DNA from: Deltaproteobacteria bacterium
Lineage (GTDB): Bacteria > Desulfobacterota > DSM-4660 > Desulfatiglandales > HGW-15
DNA: 40,754 bases
Assembly (NCBI GenBank): GCA_016932115.1
Contig: JAFGDM010000199.1
Coordinates: 1 to 40,754, forward strand
Direction: 5' to 3'
In this document: positions 20,056 through 29,198 of the stretch, piece by piece
Position numbering within the stretch: position 1 is the first letter of the stretch
Layout of the letters: every line of letters starts with the position of its first letter
Notes under the pieces: generated by a model
The model's input: the letters and a program-made list of their open reading frames with translations, nothing else
Databases searched by the model: none
Told to the model about the DNA's origin: nothing
Translations under genes and position numbers: made by a program

Positions 20056-20184
20056 TTCTCTGCCTCCTCTTTATTTAGTGGTTGTTGTGTCTATAAACTC
20101 CGCCTTCTTATACACGGTGCGAAAACCTTTCTTGTTTAAAACGCCTCCAAAAACCCTATACCTCGGCCTGTGCCGCCGATGAAA

Positions 20185-21489
20185 CTAATATGCCACAAAC
20201 TTCGGAAGAAATAGGGCGATTTGGGGGAAAAGAATCATGATCACAAGGTATGTGACCAAGGTCAGCACAAAGGGAAAGGCCCCTTTGAAGATGACTTCCA
20301 ACGGCACGTCTCTGGCAATTCCGCTGACTACATAGACATTGATCCCGACCGGCGGTGTTATTACGCCCAGTTCGGTCACGAGGACAACCACCACTCCGAA
20401 CCATATGGGATCGTAACCGATAGCAAGGGCAACCGGGTAAAAGATGGGGATAGTCAGCAGGATCATCCCCAAAGCGTCCATAAAAAGCCCCCCTATGAGA
20501 AAGAAAAGCATGATCACGAGCATAATGGCCCAGGAGGGAAGAGGGAGGCCCGCAACCCAGCCGGACAAGGTGTTGGGGATGGTGGTCACCGCCAGGAAGT
20601 GGCCGAAAACCGTGGCGCCTGCGACGATCATCAAGATCATACAGGTGGTTCGTGTTGAAGAATAAAGCCCCTCCAGAAAACCTCGCCACGAAAGCTGTCC
20701 GCGTACGAGGGGAATTACGACTCCCCCTAAAGCCCCTATGGCCCCCGCCTCAGTGGGCGTAAAAATGCCGATGAAGAGTCCTCCCATAACCAAAACAAAC
20801 AGAAGAAGGACTTCAGTAAGACCGGCAACGGCACTCAACCTTTTTTTGAAGCTCTGCTTTTCTACGCGGGGCGCGATGTCAGGTTTCAGGGAAACCCAAA
20901 TATAGATGGTCAGGATGAAAAGCAGGGAAAGAAGGATGCCGGGAAGGATCCCTGCCATAAAAAGCTTTCCTATGGATTGCTGAGTCTGGATTCCGTAAAC
21001 GATAAAGATCACGCTGGGTGGTATGAGAATGCCCAGGCTTCCCCCGGCTGCGACCACCCCTGTGGCCAGTTCATCGCTATACTTGAGTCTTTTCATCTCC
21101 GGCAGGGCGACCGATGCCATGGTGGCCGCTGTTGCGTTTGTGGAACCGCAGATGGCGGAAAAGGCGGCACAGGCGCCGACGGTTGCCATGGCAAGGCCTC
21201 CCTTATAATGTCCGAACCAGGTGAATGCGGCATCGTAAAGCTTGCGGCTGATGCCGGAGTAAAAAAGGATCTGTCCCATGAAGACGAATAGGGGAACAAC
21301 CGTCAAATCGTAAGAACTGAATACCGTGTAAAAATCTTTGATCGTGATATTGAGTGCCGCTGCAGGTGACACCAGGTATCCAAAACCCAGCAGGCCCACG
21401 AGGGCCATACAGAAGGCTACAGGAAACCTCGTAAACAAAAGGGCAATGAGGAGTAAAACGCCGATGATGCCGATGTGTGTAGGATTCAT
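20185..21489 (-). CDS. dctM: TRAP transporter large permease (DctM family)
   Basis: MNPTHIGIIGVLLLIALLFTRFPVAFCMALVG..., GGSLGILIPPSVIFIVYGI, FTPTEAGAIGALGGV; starts inside the DctQ stop (ATGA). Confidence 0.93.
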   Translation of the reverse strand: MNPTHIGIIGVLLLIALLFTRFPVAFCMALVGLLGFGYLVSPAAALNITIKDFYTVFSSYDLTVVPLFVFMGQILFYSGISRKLYDAAFTWFGHYKGGLAMATVGACAAFSAICGSTNATAATMASVALPEMKRLKYSDELATGVVAAGGSLGILIPPSVIFIVYGIQTQQSIGKLFMAGILPGILLSLLFILTIYIWVSLKPDIAPRVEKQSFKKRLSAVAGLTEVLLLFVLVMGGLFIGIFTPTEAGAIGALGGVVIPLVRGQLSWRGFLEGLYSSTRTTCMILMIVAGATVFGHFLAVTTIPNTLSGWVAGLPLPSWAIMLVIMLFFLIGGLFMDALGMILLTIPIFYPVALAIGYDPIWFGVVVVLVTELGVITPPVGINVYVVSGIARDVPLEVIFKGAFPFVLTLVTYLVIMILFPQIALFLPKFVAY

Positions 21490-21980
21490 GAAGCTCCTCT
21501 CTTCGTCCAAACGTGAAGAAGATTGACCAGAATTGCAAGGCAGAGGCCGAAAAAACAAATAGCCATGCAGTAGAGGATGGGATAGAAGGGGAGGAGCAAA
21601 GTCGGCGTGACCTCGCCTGCCGCTTTCATGTCCCCGGAGAGAAGAATAGCCTGCCAGACCAGAACAAGAAAAAGTGAAATACCGAGGAGATGGGTCAGGG
21701 TTTCAATAAACAGTTGCTTGCCTCTTGATAGGTTCTGTACCAGAATTTCAACGGCCACATGACCTTTTTTCAACATAGTATAGGGCATGGCAAAGGCGGC
21801 CAGTACGGCGCCCAGAAGGCTTACAACGTCATATGTCCCGGTTATGGGATTGTTGAAGAAATACCTCATGCAGATATCCGTACTGGTCAGCAGCATCATG
21901 GCTACAAGCGAGGCAGACGCTACCTTGTTGAATAATGAACTTAACCCTGTAACCGCTTTATCGAAAAAGGGAACTTTCAT
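21486..21980 (-). CDS. dctQ: TRAP transporter small permease (DctQ family)
   Basis: Four-TM DctQ pattern: LTSTDICMRYFFNNPITGTYDVVSLLGAVLAAFAMPYTMLKKGHVAVEIL. Confidence 0.9.
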   Translation of the reverse strand: MKVPFFDKAVTGLSSLFNKVASASLVAMMLLTSTDICMRYFFNNPITGTYDVVSLLGAVLAAFAMPYTMLKKGHVAVEILVQNLSRGKQLFIETLTHLLGISLFLVLVWQAILLSGDMKAAGEVTPTLLLPFYPILYCMAICFFGLCLAILVNLLHVWTKRGAS

Positions 21981-22026
21981 GGCGATGTGAAGCTCCTTTC
22001 ATGGGCTGGAGCAGACACTATTGTTT

Positions 22027-23682
22027 TTAATCACAAAAAGGAAGACTGTCTTTTCTCAGGGTAATCTCCCGGCCGTCTTCCTTCCTGATGAGGATGTTTT
22101 TCTGCCATTCGGGATTTTTCTCCTCCGGGCAGTCGGTGCGGTAATGGGCGCCTCTGCTCTCGGCTCTCAAAAGCGCTGCCTTACAAACCATCTTAGAAAC
22201 GAGCAACATGTTTTGGAAATCGATCCGTCTCATGATCTGAACCGGATTCTGTGCCCGGCATTTCTTGCTGAGAACCTGCAGCTCTTCGATTTGGCCCAAA
22301 GCTCTGCTGAGACCATCGGCGCTTCGGATAATTCCTGCATTTTCCCACATGATTGATCGGAGTGTGCGGCACAATTCCTTCGGGTCCTGACCGGTTTCCG
22401 CGAAAAGGGACTCCAGTAGAGCTCTTTCACCACGAATTTCTCTCTCCGGGATCTGTGAAGGAGCCGTTTCCCTTGCCCTCAGCCCCGCGTTTGTCCCTGC
22501 CGTTTCACCCGTGACGAAGACCTCCAAGAGGGCGTTTCCAGCCAGCCGATTCGCGCCGTGTAGGCCGGCACACACCTCGCCGGCGGCAAACAGTCCCTTC
22601 ATCTCTGTCTCGGCCTCCAAATCGGCCACGATGCCTCCCATAGAAAAGTGTGCCGTAGGAGAAACCACAAACTCCTTGATGGCGGGCGACCACCCTGCGG
22701 GGAGCAACGAAGAAAAGGTTGCCGTCTTTTCTTCCGGGATGTTGGTAATATCCATTACGACTCCCCCGCGGACCCCGAGACCTTGTTTGACCTCTTCCAT
22801 GATGGCCCTGGCAAGGCGATCTCTTGTAATTCTCACGGGTTCGTCCAACCCGTGTTTGGTCAAAACATCTTCGCCTGAGGCATTCTTGAGCCTTGCACCG
22901 GCTCGGAAGATCATCACCTCGTAAAGAAGGAGCCTGCTGCCCAGATTTCCCAATGCAGTGGGATAAAACTGAACAAATTCCATATCCTTCAACGGCACCC
23001 CAAGCTCGAAAGCAATGGCCTGTCCGTCTCCCTGGATCCCGGGTGCATTGTTGTTGTGAAGATAGATCCCGGCATATCCTCCGGAAGCCAGTACGGCACT
23101 TCGAAATCCCATGGAATAGAATGCACCGTCCTGAGAAATACCTGTGGCCGCACTTACCCGATCCCCTTGTCGAATGAGCGCCGTCACGGAAACCTTGTCG
23201 AGGAAGCGAACCCCGATGCGTTTTGCATAGTTCTTGATGGGTAGGATCAAGTCGCTCCCGGTCCGATTTTCTCCCCGGACGTGGCGTGGGAAGGTATGTC
23301 CCGGAACGTGATCGAAAACCATACGACCATCCTTCGTTGCGAATGAGACGCCACACTTCTCCATGAAAGGAATAACACTGTCAGCGCCTCTTGCCACCCG
23401 TTCCAGCATTCTCTTGTCGTTCAGGAAGCGGCCGCTCTGCAAGGTATCCTTCACATACACGTCAAGGCTGTCCTCCGGGTGTCCCATGCCGGGAACGGCC
23501 CAAGAGGCCTTCGAAAGGTAGGTGTTGTTTCCGAACCCCACTCTGGTTTTGGAAACCACAAGGACGTCCGCGCCCGTATCCCTACCGGCAATAGCGGCCC
23601 GAAGGGCGGCCCCGCCTCCGCCGATCACCAATAGATCACACCTGAGGGCATGGGACTTAAAAAATGTACTCGTACCTCTCAA
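22027..23682 (-). CDS. FAD-binding flavoprotein of the fumarate reductase/SdhA/AspO family
   Basis: CDLLVIGGGGAALRAAIAGRDTGADVLVVSK, EFVQFYPTALG, HFSMGGIVADLEAETEMKGLFAAGEVCAGLHGANRLAGNALLE. Confidence 0.88.
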   Translation of the reverse strand: MRGTSTFFKSHALRCDLLVIGGGGAALRAAIAGRDTGADVLVVSKTRVGFGNNTYLSKASWAVPGMGHPEDSLDVYVKDTLQSGRFLNDKRMLERVARGADSVIPFMEKCGVSFATKDGRMVFDHVPGHTFPRHVRGENRTGSDLILPIKNYAKRIGVRFLDKVSVTALIRQGDRVSAATGISQDGAFYSMGFRSAVLASGGYAGIYLHNNNAPGIQGDGQAIAFELGVPLKDMEFVQFYPTALGNLGSRLLLYEVMIFRAGARLKNASGEDVLTKHGLDEPVRITRDRLARAIMEEVKQGLGVRGGVVMDITNIPEEKTATFSSLLPAGWSPAIKEFVVSPTAHFSMGGIVADLEAETEMKGLFAAGEVCAGLHGANRLAGNALLEVFVTGETAGTNAGLRARETAPSQIPEREIRGERALLESLFAETGQDPKELCRTLRSIMWENAGIIRSADGLSRALGQIEELQVLSKKCRAQNPVQIMRRIDFQNMLLVSKMVCKAALLRAESRGAHYRTDCPEEKNPEWQKNILIRKEDGREITLRKDSLPFCD

Positions 23683-23718
23683 TGGGTTGGGCTCCGGTAT
23701 AAGGTTCGCCTTTCTTTT

Positions 23719-23844
23719 TCAGACTTCCATGAAAAGATTTTTGACTGTGTTATCATCCGGAATTCCTTGTGCGGCGTAGTGCCCGCACACCAGCGCGGAT
23801 TCTCCTCCCTCCGGCCTTGCCAAAATCATTTTCTGAAAGTCCAT
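23719..23844 (-). CDS. possible 41-aa small protein between acyl-CoA ligase and flavoprotein
   Basis: MDFQKMILARPEGGESALVCGHYAAQGIPDDNTVKNLFMEV*; ATG lies 3 nt after the ligase TGA. Confidence 0.35.
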   Translation of the reverse strand: MDFQKMILARPEGGESALVCGHYAAQGIPDDNTVKNLFMEV

Positions 23845-23847
23845 ACG

Positions 23848-25410
23848 TCAAGTGTTCGGGTTCTTCTCGGTGTGTTTCGCCCTAAGCTTCGGCTTCTCGA
23901 TTTTGCCGGTTAGGCTTCTCGGCACTTCATCGAAAATAACCCGTCTCGGCCGCTTAAAACGCGGCAAATGCTGCTCAAAAAAGGATACGATCTCCTCTTC
24001 TGTCAAAACTTCGCCTTCCTTCGGTTGTATTACTGCGACAACGATCTCCCCCAGACGGTCGTCGGGAGCCCCTATCACAGCCACATCGTGCACCTTTGGA
24101 TGCTTCTGGATAGCCGCCTCCAGTTCCACAGGATAAATGTTTTCGCCGCCGCTGATGACGAGATCCTTTTTTCTGTCGACAAGATAGATGAACCCCTCCT
24201 CGTCCATTCTCCCCAGATCACCCGTATAGAGCCAGCCGTTACGCAGCACCGTTTTCGTGAGTTCTGGATTTCTATAATATTCCTTCATCAACCCGTCGCC
24301 TTTTACGACGATCTCGCCAACCTCGCCCCGGGACACTTCTTCACCCGTATCACCGATTATCTTTGCATCCCAAAAAAGACTCGGCTTACCGATGGCACCG
24401 ACCTTTCTCTCGTTTTCGGTCCCCAAATGAATGATGCCGGGTCCGGCGGTCTCACTCAACCCATATACGGTATCATATTGCATTTGAGGAAAGTGCCCCT
24501 TTAGTCGGTGCACCAAAACCGGTGGTATCGGTTGAGCACCCATGAAAGTGCGCCGCCAGCAGCTTAAATCGTACTCCTCAATTCTAATCTCCCTTCTGTC
24601 AAGGGCGTTGAGAAGGTCCACGGCCCATGGTACCAGCAAAAAAACCGCCGTTAGACGCTCTTTCGCTACAGTTTCAATGATGTGCCGAGGGGAGATTTGC
24701 TCGGTGAGTAGCACAGAACACCCTCCCGCAAGCATGACGGCCAACAGGTGTCCTATGGCGAGATGGTACATGGGGGGCATCATCAAAAACCGGTCGGATG
24801 AAACAAAGCCGTGATTGGTGGCCTCGGTTGCGGCGACACTCATAAGACTTTTCTGTCTAAGAAGAACCGGTTTGGGAGCCCCTGTTGTTCCTGAGGTGAA
24901 ATAAAGGGCGCATTCGTCTTTGTCCGACAGAACAACCGGAACGGGGTTTGGTGAGCCCTTTCCGGCGAGGTCTTCCAGAGTTGGGAACCCCTCCGCCTGC
25001 TCGGCTGCTATCACGCTATAGTGGCGCACCGTGTCGAGTTTTTCTCGAATCCTTTTTAACCTTTCCGCATATTCTTTATCAAAGATGAAGACCGAGGGCT
25101 CTGCCACACGGGCGCAATAGAGAAGGTCGTCATCCGTGAACCGGAAGTTGAGGGGAACCGCCCATGCTCCTGTCTTCAGTATGGCGAAGTAGGCCTCTAG
25201 CCAGGGGATCGAATTCCGGCCGAGGAGAAAAATCTTATCATGTCTTTTGATGCCTTTTTCGATAAGGCTGTTTGCAATCCTGTTGATTCTGGATCGGAAC
25301 TCCTCCCATCTGATCTCATGCCGAAGACCCGATAGGGGTCGGACTTCGACGAAAACCGGGCTTTGCGGACTCAGGCGAGCGAACTTTTCAATAACGTCGA
25401 TCAGATTCAC
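23848..25410 (-). CDS. AMP-dependent acyl-CoA synthetase/ligase
   Basis: LYFTSGTTGAPKPVLLRQKSL, YGLSETAGPGI, LYTGDLGRMDEEGFIYLVDRKKDLVISGGENIYPVELEAAI, RSLTGKIEKPKLR. Confidence 0.94.
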   Translation of the reverse strand: MNLIDVIEKFARLSPQSPVFVEVRPLSGLRHEIRWEEFRSRINRIANSLIEKGIKRHDKIFLLGRNSIPWLEAYFAILKTGAWAVPLNFRFTDDDLLYCARVAEPSVFIFDKEYAERLKRIREKLDTVRHYSVIAAEQAEGFPTLEDLAGKGSPNPVPVVLSDKDECALYFTSGTTGAPKPVLLRQKSLMSVAATEATNHGFVSSDRFLMMPPMYHLAIGHLLAVMLAGGCSVLLTEQISPRHIIETVAKERLTAVFLLVPWAVDLLNALDRREIRIEEYDLSCWRRTFMGAQPIPPVLVHRLKGHFPQMQYDTVYGLSETAGPGIIHLGTENERKVGAIGKPSLFWDAKIIGDTGEEVSRGEVGEIVVKGDGLMKEYYRNPELTKTVLRNGWLYTGDLGRMDEEGFIYLVDRKKDLVISGGENIYPVELEAAIQKHPKVHDVAVIGAPDDRLGEIVVAVIQPKEGEVLTEEEIVSFFEQHLPRFKRPRRVIFDEVPRSLTGKIEKPKLRAKHTEKNPNT

Positions 25411-25436
25411 GGGACCTCCTGATTGAGAGGTTTTGA

Positions 25437-26807
25437 CTACGGGAGAAAAAGCGGAATCAATGCGCGTGCATCGCTCAGTTGCTCGATTTGAGCTACGCCG
25501 TCAACTATCTCTTGCACTTTTTCTTCCTTGGGCGGGTTCTTTGCATAGGCGATACAGTCGCGGAAACGGGCTTCGTGCTCCTCCTTCGTGAGTGGGTTGC
25601 CGGGAAAACCGGGGGCGATATCGATCCCGCGAAAGAACTCCCTTCCGTCCTTTGTCCGCACGGTCATGTCAACGGGCGTGTGACCCCGTGGTTCCATTGC
25701 CGGATCCATCACGACCTCCACCCGGCGAACGAGCTCCGACACCTTGGGATCGCGGACAGCCTCTTCTTCAAAGTGGGCCAACTTGGAGCTGCCGCGAAGG
25801 ATCGCATTTGCAACACAGTAGCGAATACTGAACTGGGCGTTTACCCGAGGTGTGGCGCCCATTTCAAAGGGGTGGCCGACAAGCTTGTAGGCGTAAGGGG
25901 GCACCTTTACCTCAACCCTGTCCACGTTGTCGGCCGAGATACTTCTCCCCTCCGTTTCACGCAACAGGTTTAAGATAACCTCGGTGCTGCCCAGGGTGAG
26001 TCCACAGCTCGGATACTTTTTAAAGAGGATATTTTTACACTCGAAGCGACTGCCCATATCAGCCAGCGCATACCTCGGATCGACAAGACCCCTTCCATAT
26101 AGGTTATAATAACCGTAAACGCCCTGGAGGAAGTTTTTCGGGCCGGTGATCCCCGCCCGCGCCAACCTGGCACACATCACGCCCGATTCTGCAACCCATC
26201 CCTGGATGACTCGAACAGCCAGTGAGCCGTCGACATTGCTTTGGAAACTCCCACCTGCTCGGTTGAAGGCCAGCGCCAGAGCGTTTCCGGTCTCCTCATC
26301 ACTGAGCCCGAGCACCCGCGAAGCGGTGGCGGCGGACGCAAACACCGTGCAAATACCAGTCGGATCGAGGCCGTTGTAAGCGGCCTCCGTCAGGTTCAGA
26401 CGGACTCCTACCTCGGCGCCTACGAGAAGGGCATTTAGAAACTCTCGGCCGGTAAGCCCGCCCCGCAGTTCCGCGGCTGCCAGGGCGGCGGGCACGGTTG
26501 AGGCACCGATATGGACACCGGGCGTAAGCGCGTCATCGAAATCGAGGGCCCGAGCCATAACCGCGTTTACAAGGGCTGCATTTTGGGCGGGGATACGGCC
26601 GCCGTGAACGAGGATGGAGGCCTCTTCTCTCCCACCCTGAGACAGGTAAAGATCAATTAGTGTCCGACAGCCGGCTTGTGTTGAACCGGCTATGGTCGTA
26701 CCGAAAACCGTCAGCAACTGGTTCTTGATCGTCTCAAGGACTTCCGGCGCAACACCGTCATAGGAGGTGTGGGAGATAAATCGCGAAAGTTCGCATTCTA
26801 TGGTCAA
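25437..26807 (-). CDS. MmgE/PrpD family protein
   Basis: MTIECELSRFISHTSYDGVAPEVLETIKNQLLTVFGTTIAGSTQAG...ALDFDDALTPGVHIGASTVPAALAAAEL...KKYPSCGLTLGSTEVIL. Confidence 0.9.
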   Translation of the reverse strand: MTIECELSRFISHTSYDGVAPEVLETIKNQLLTVFGTTIAGSTQAGCRTLIDLYLSQGGREEASILVHGGRIPAQNAALVNAVMARALDFDDALTPGVHIGASTVPAALAAAELRGGLTGREFLNALLVGAEVGVRLNLTEAAYNGLDPTGICTVFASAATASRVLGLSDEETGNALALAFNRAGGSFQSNVDGSLAVRVIQGWVAESGVMCARLARAGITGPKNFLQGVYGYYNLYGRGLVDPRYALADMGSRFECKNILFKKYPSCGLTLGSTEVILNLLRETEGRSISADNVDRVEVKVPPYAYKLVGHPFEMGATPRVNAQFSIRYCVANAILRGSSKLAHFEEEAVRDPKVSELVRRVEVVMDPAMEPRGHTPVDMTVRTKDGREFFRGIDIAPGFPGNPLTKEEHEARFRDCIAYAKNPPKEEKVQEIVDGVAQIEQLSDARALIPLFLP

Positions 26808-26867
26808 CGTATCGTCTCCTGCACAGGTTCGTGCTCTCCGTCCCGTCCCATTTCTTGATATTTAACC

Positions 26868-26884
26868 GTATGCATACTGTATAC
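26868..26884. promoter_or_regulatory. palindromic operator candidate in a divergent intergenic region
   Basis: GTATGCATAC (perfect 10-bp palindrome), then TGTATAC, between the prpD-like gene and the divergent mutase operon. Confidence 0.45.
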
Positions 26885-26985
26885 TATCCGATCCAGTTTA
26901 AGTCAAGATAAAAGGGAGCGATATTCTTGTCGAAAAGGCCAAGCACCCCTTGCGCTCAACAGGATAATGAGTTCCTGGAAACCGC

Positions 26986-27015
26986 TTGACAGGAATGACG
27001 GGTATTTTCTATTAG
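26986..27015 (+). promoter_or_regulatory. possible sigma70-like promoter of the mutase operon
   Basis: TTGACA at 26986-26991; weak -10 CTATTA/TATTAG at 17/18-bp spacing. Confidence 0.35.
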
Positions 27016-27043
27016 TGAGATGGATTAATCGAGGAGAAAAAGA

Positions 27044-28663
27044 ATGAAACGAGAGACCGATTACGGGCACCCGATTAAGGCTCTATACACGCCTGAAGAT
27101 ATAGGAAACCTAGATTACAAAAGGGATCTGGGTGATCCTGGTTCATATCCTTACACCAGGGGCTATTATCCGGATGGATATCGCAGTCGAATATGGACCC
27201 AGAGAATGACTGCCGGGCTTGGGTCTTCCCGGCAAACCAACGAAGTGCTCAAGCGATATCGTGAGATGGGCCAAAGGGGGGGTATGCTGGTCATTTGCGA
27301 CAGGACGAATGCGATGCCGATTGACCCAGATCACCCAATCGGCAGGAAAGAGGCAGGGGTATTGGGTTGGCCGGGGGCGTCACTTTTGGAATTTGAGGAA
27401 CTCATGGACGGTATTCCCCTGACGGGACAATCCATAACCCTGTTGGGTTCATGCGCGATGTCTTCCATACGTTTGGCCTATATTGTCGCTCTTGCAGAAA
27501 AGCGAGGAGTGAATTTAAAGGAAGTCCACGGCAGCGTCACGGAATACCCCTTCTGCACCACCTTCGGGCAGACCGACGCTCAGCCTTTGGATTTGGATTT
27601 GAAACTTTGGCTGGATTCTTCCGAATATATTGTTCGAAACAACATCCATATGAGATCGGGGATTCTCAGTCAACATTTTCAGGAGTCAGGCGGCAACAAT
27701 GCGCAGGCCCTTGCCGTGGAGATGGCAATGCTTAAAGAGCTTTGCACATTGTTGGTGAATGAACGGGGTCTGGATTTTGATGACGTCGCTCTCTTACCTT
27801 ATGAACTGGTGAGCGTCGGGTCGCGGTTCTTCGAGGAGGTAGCCAAAATCCGGGCTCTTCGGAGGATGTGGGCGAAAATGGCTAAAGAGACCTTCAAGGC
27901 CAAGAAGGAGAAGTCATGTCAGTTGCTCATATCCGTTCACACATCGGGTCGAACGATGACCTATCAACAGCCTCTCAACAACATAGCGCGATGCGCCATC
28001 CAGACCCTGGCGGGAGCCATTGCGGGTTGCACGGCCATCGACAATGCTTGTCTTGACAATGCCCAAGCGGAGCCCTCTGCGCTGGCAGCGAGGATGTCTT
28101 TAAATACCCAACACATTGTTGCGGATGAGACGGGGATAACGGATGTGGCGGACCCCCTTGCCGGTTCTTACTTTGTAGAGTACCTGACCAACAAGGTGGA
28201 GGAAGAAGCGTATAAAATATGGAACAAGCTAGAGGAACAAGGAGGCATGATTGCCGCAGTGAAGAAGGGTTATGTTCAGGAGATGATGAAGAAGTCGGCC
28301 CAGGAAAAACACAGGGAAGTGGAGAGGGGCGACCGATTAATCGTAGGCGTCAATGAGTTGGTAATACCCCTTGAAGAGGATTATCCGATTCCTATACAGG
28401 AGCTGAAATCGGGAGATTCGGAAGACATTGCAAGACGCATGGAGGAATGGAAGAAGACGAGGGATAAGTCTTTGCTGAAAGAAAAGATGGGGGAGCTCTA
28501 TTCGGATGCAAAAAAGGAGGATAGATATAATTTGATGCCGTCCATTATTGAGGCGGTCAAGGCTTACGGCACGGCAGGTGAAATCATGGGAGTGATTCGT
28601 AAAGCGCGCGGCCTGAGCTACGACTCTCTTGGAGTCATTGATTGTCCTTTTGAGTTCAACTGA
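27044..28663 (+). CDS. divergent B12-dependent acyl-CoA mutase, large (catalytic) subunit
   Basis: MCM-family skeleton: YPYTRGYYPDGYRSRIWTQRMTAGLGSSRQTNEV, PLTGQSITLLGSCAMSSIRLAYIVALAEKRGV, FFEEVAKIRALRRMWAKM, QQPLNNIARCAIQTLAGAIAG, DPLAGSYFVEYLTNKVEEEA. Confidence 0.9.
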   Translation: MKRETDYGHPIKALYTPEDIGNLDYKRDLGDPGSYPYTRGYYPDGYRSRIWTQRMTAGLGSSRQTNEVLKRYREMGQRGGMLVICDRTNAMPIDPDHPIGRKEAGVLGWPGASLLEFEELMDGIPLTGQSITLLGSCAMSSIRLAYIVALAEKRGVNLKEVHGSVTEYPFCTTFGQTDAQPLDLDLKLWLDSSEYIVRNNIHMRSGILSQHFQESGGNNAQALAVEMAMLKELCTLLVNERGLDFDDVALLPYELVSVGSRFFEEVAKIRALRRMWAKMAKETFKAKKEKSCQLLISVHTSGRTMTYQQPLNNIARCAIQTLAGAIAGCTAIDNACLDNAQAEPSALAARMSLNTQHIVADETGITDVADPLAGSYFVEYLTNKVEEEAYKIWNKLEEQGGMIAAVKKGYVQEMMKKSAQEKHREVERGDRLIVGVNELVIPLEEDYPIPIQELKSGDSEDIARRMEEWKKTRDKSLLKEKMGELYSDAKKEDRYNLMPSIIEAVKAYGTAGEIMGVIRKARGLSYDSLGVIDCPFEFN

Positions 28664-28698
28664 GTGATTTTCACAAAGCAGCATTATTTGAACGAGGT

Positions 28699-29118
28699 GT
28701 GCGGGATATGGATAAAAGGGAGCGAATCAAGGTGCTCGTTTCTGTTATCGGCCTTGACGGACACAGTATAGGCGCTGAGGTGGTATGCAGGATTCTTATG
28801 GACGCAGGAATGGAAGTGGTCTATCTGGGAATCTATCAGACGCCGGAGATGATTGTCCGCGCGGCCGTTCAAGAGGATGTGGATGTGATCGGGATAAGCA
28901 GCCATGCCTCAAACTACGGCCAAATTATTGAATTGTTGGAATTGCTGAAAAAAAACAACTTAAGGGATGTCTGTGTCATCTGCGGAGGGACAATCCCGAA
29001 CCATCAGATGGATGAACTCAAGAAAAAAGGCGTAGCGGAAATTTTTCCCCCTCAAAGCACTTCGGAATCTATTGTGAATTTCATTGTTTCGAATGTAAAA
29101 AGGGAGGATGTTTCCTAA
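28699..29118 (+). CDS. B12-binding small subunit of the acyl-CoA mutase
   Basis: RIKVLVSVIGLDGHSIGAEVVCRILMDAGMEVVYLGIYQTPEMIVRAAVQEDVDVIGISSHASNYGQ...VICGGTIP: DXHXXG motif. Confidence 0.93.
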   Translation: MRDMDKRERIKVLVSVIGLDGHSIGAEVVCRILMDAGMEVVYLGIYQTPEMIVRAAVQEDVDVIGISSHASNYGQIIELLELLKKNNLRDVCVICGGTIPNHQMDELKKKGVAEIFPPQSTSESIVNFIVSNVKREDVS

Positions 29119-29198
29119 ATCGTATAATATGCAACAGAGCTTTCAGGATCCGGGATCAAGAAATTCGGCATAGATATTAGAGGCTCCTGCAGCAATTA

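Noticed and set aside
22505-23356. 283-aa minus-strand ORF overlapping the flavoprotein in another frame
   Set aside because: Arg/Gly-rich out-of-frame translation typical of high-GC shadow ORFs.
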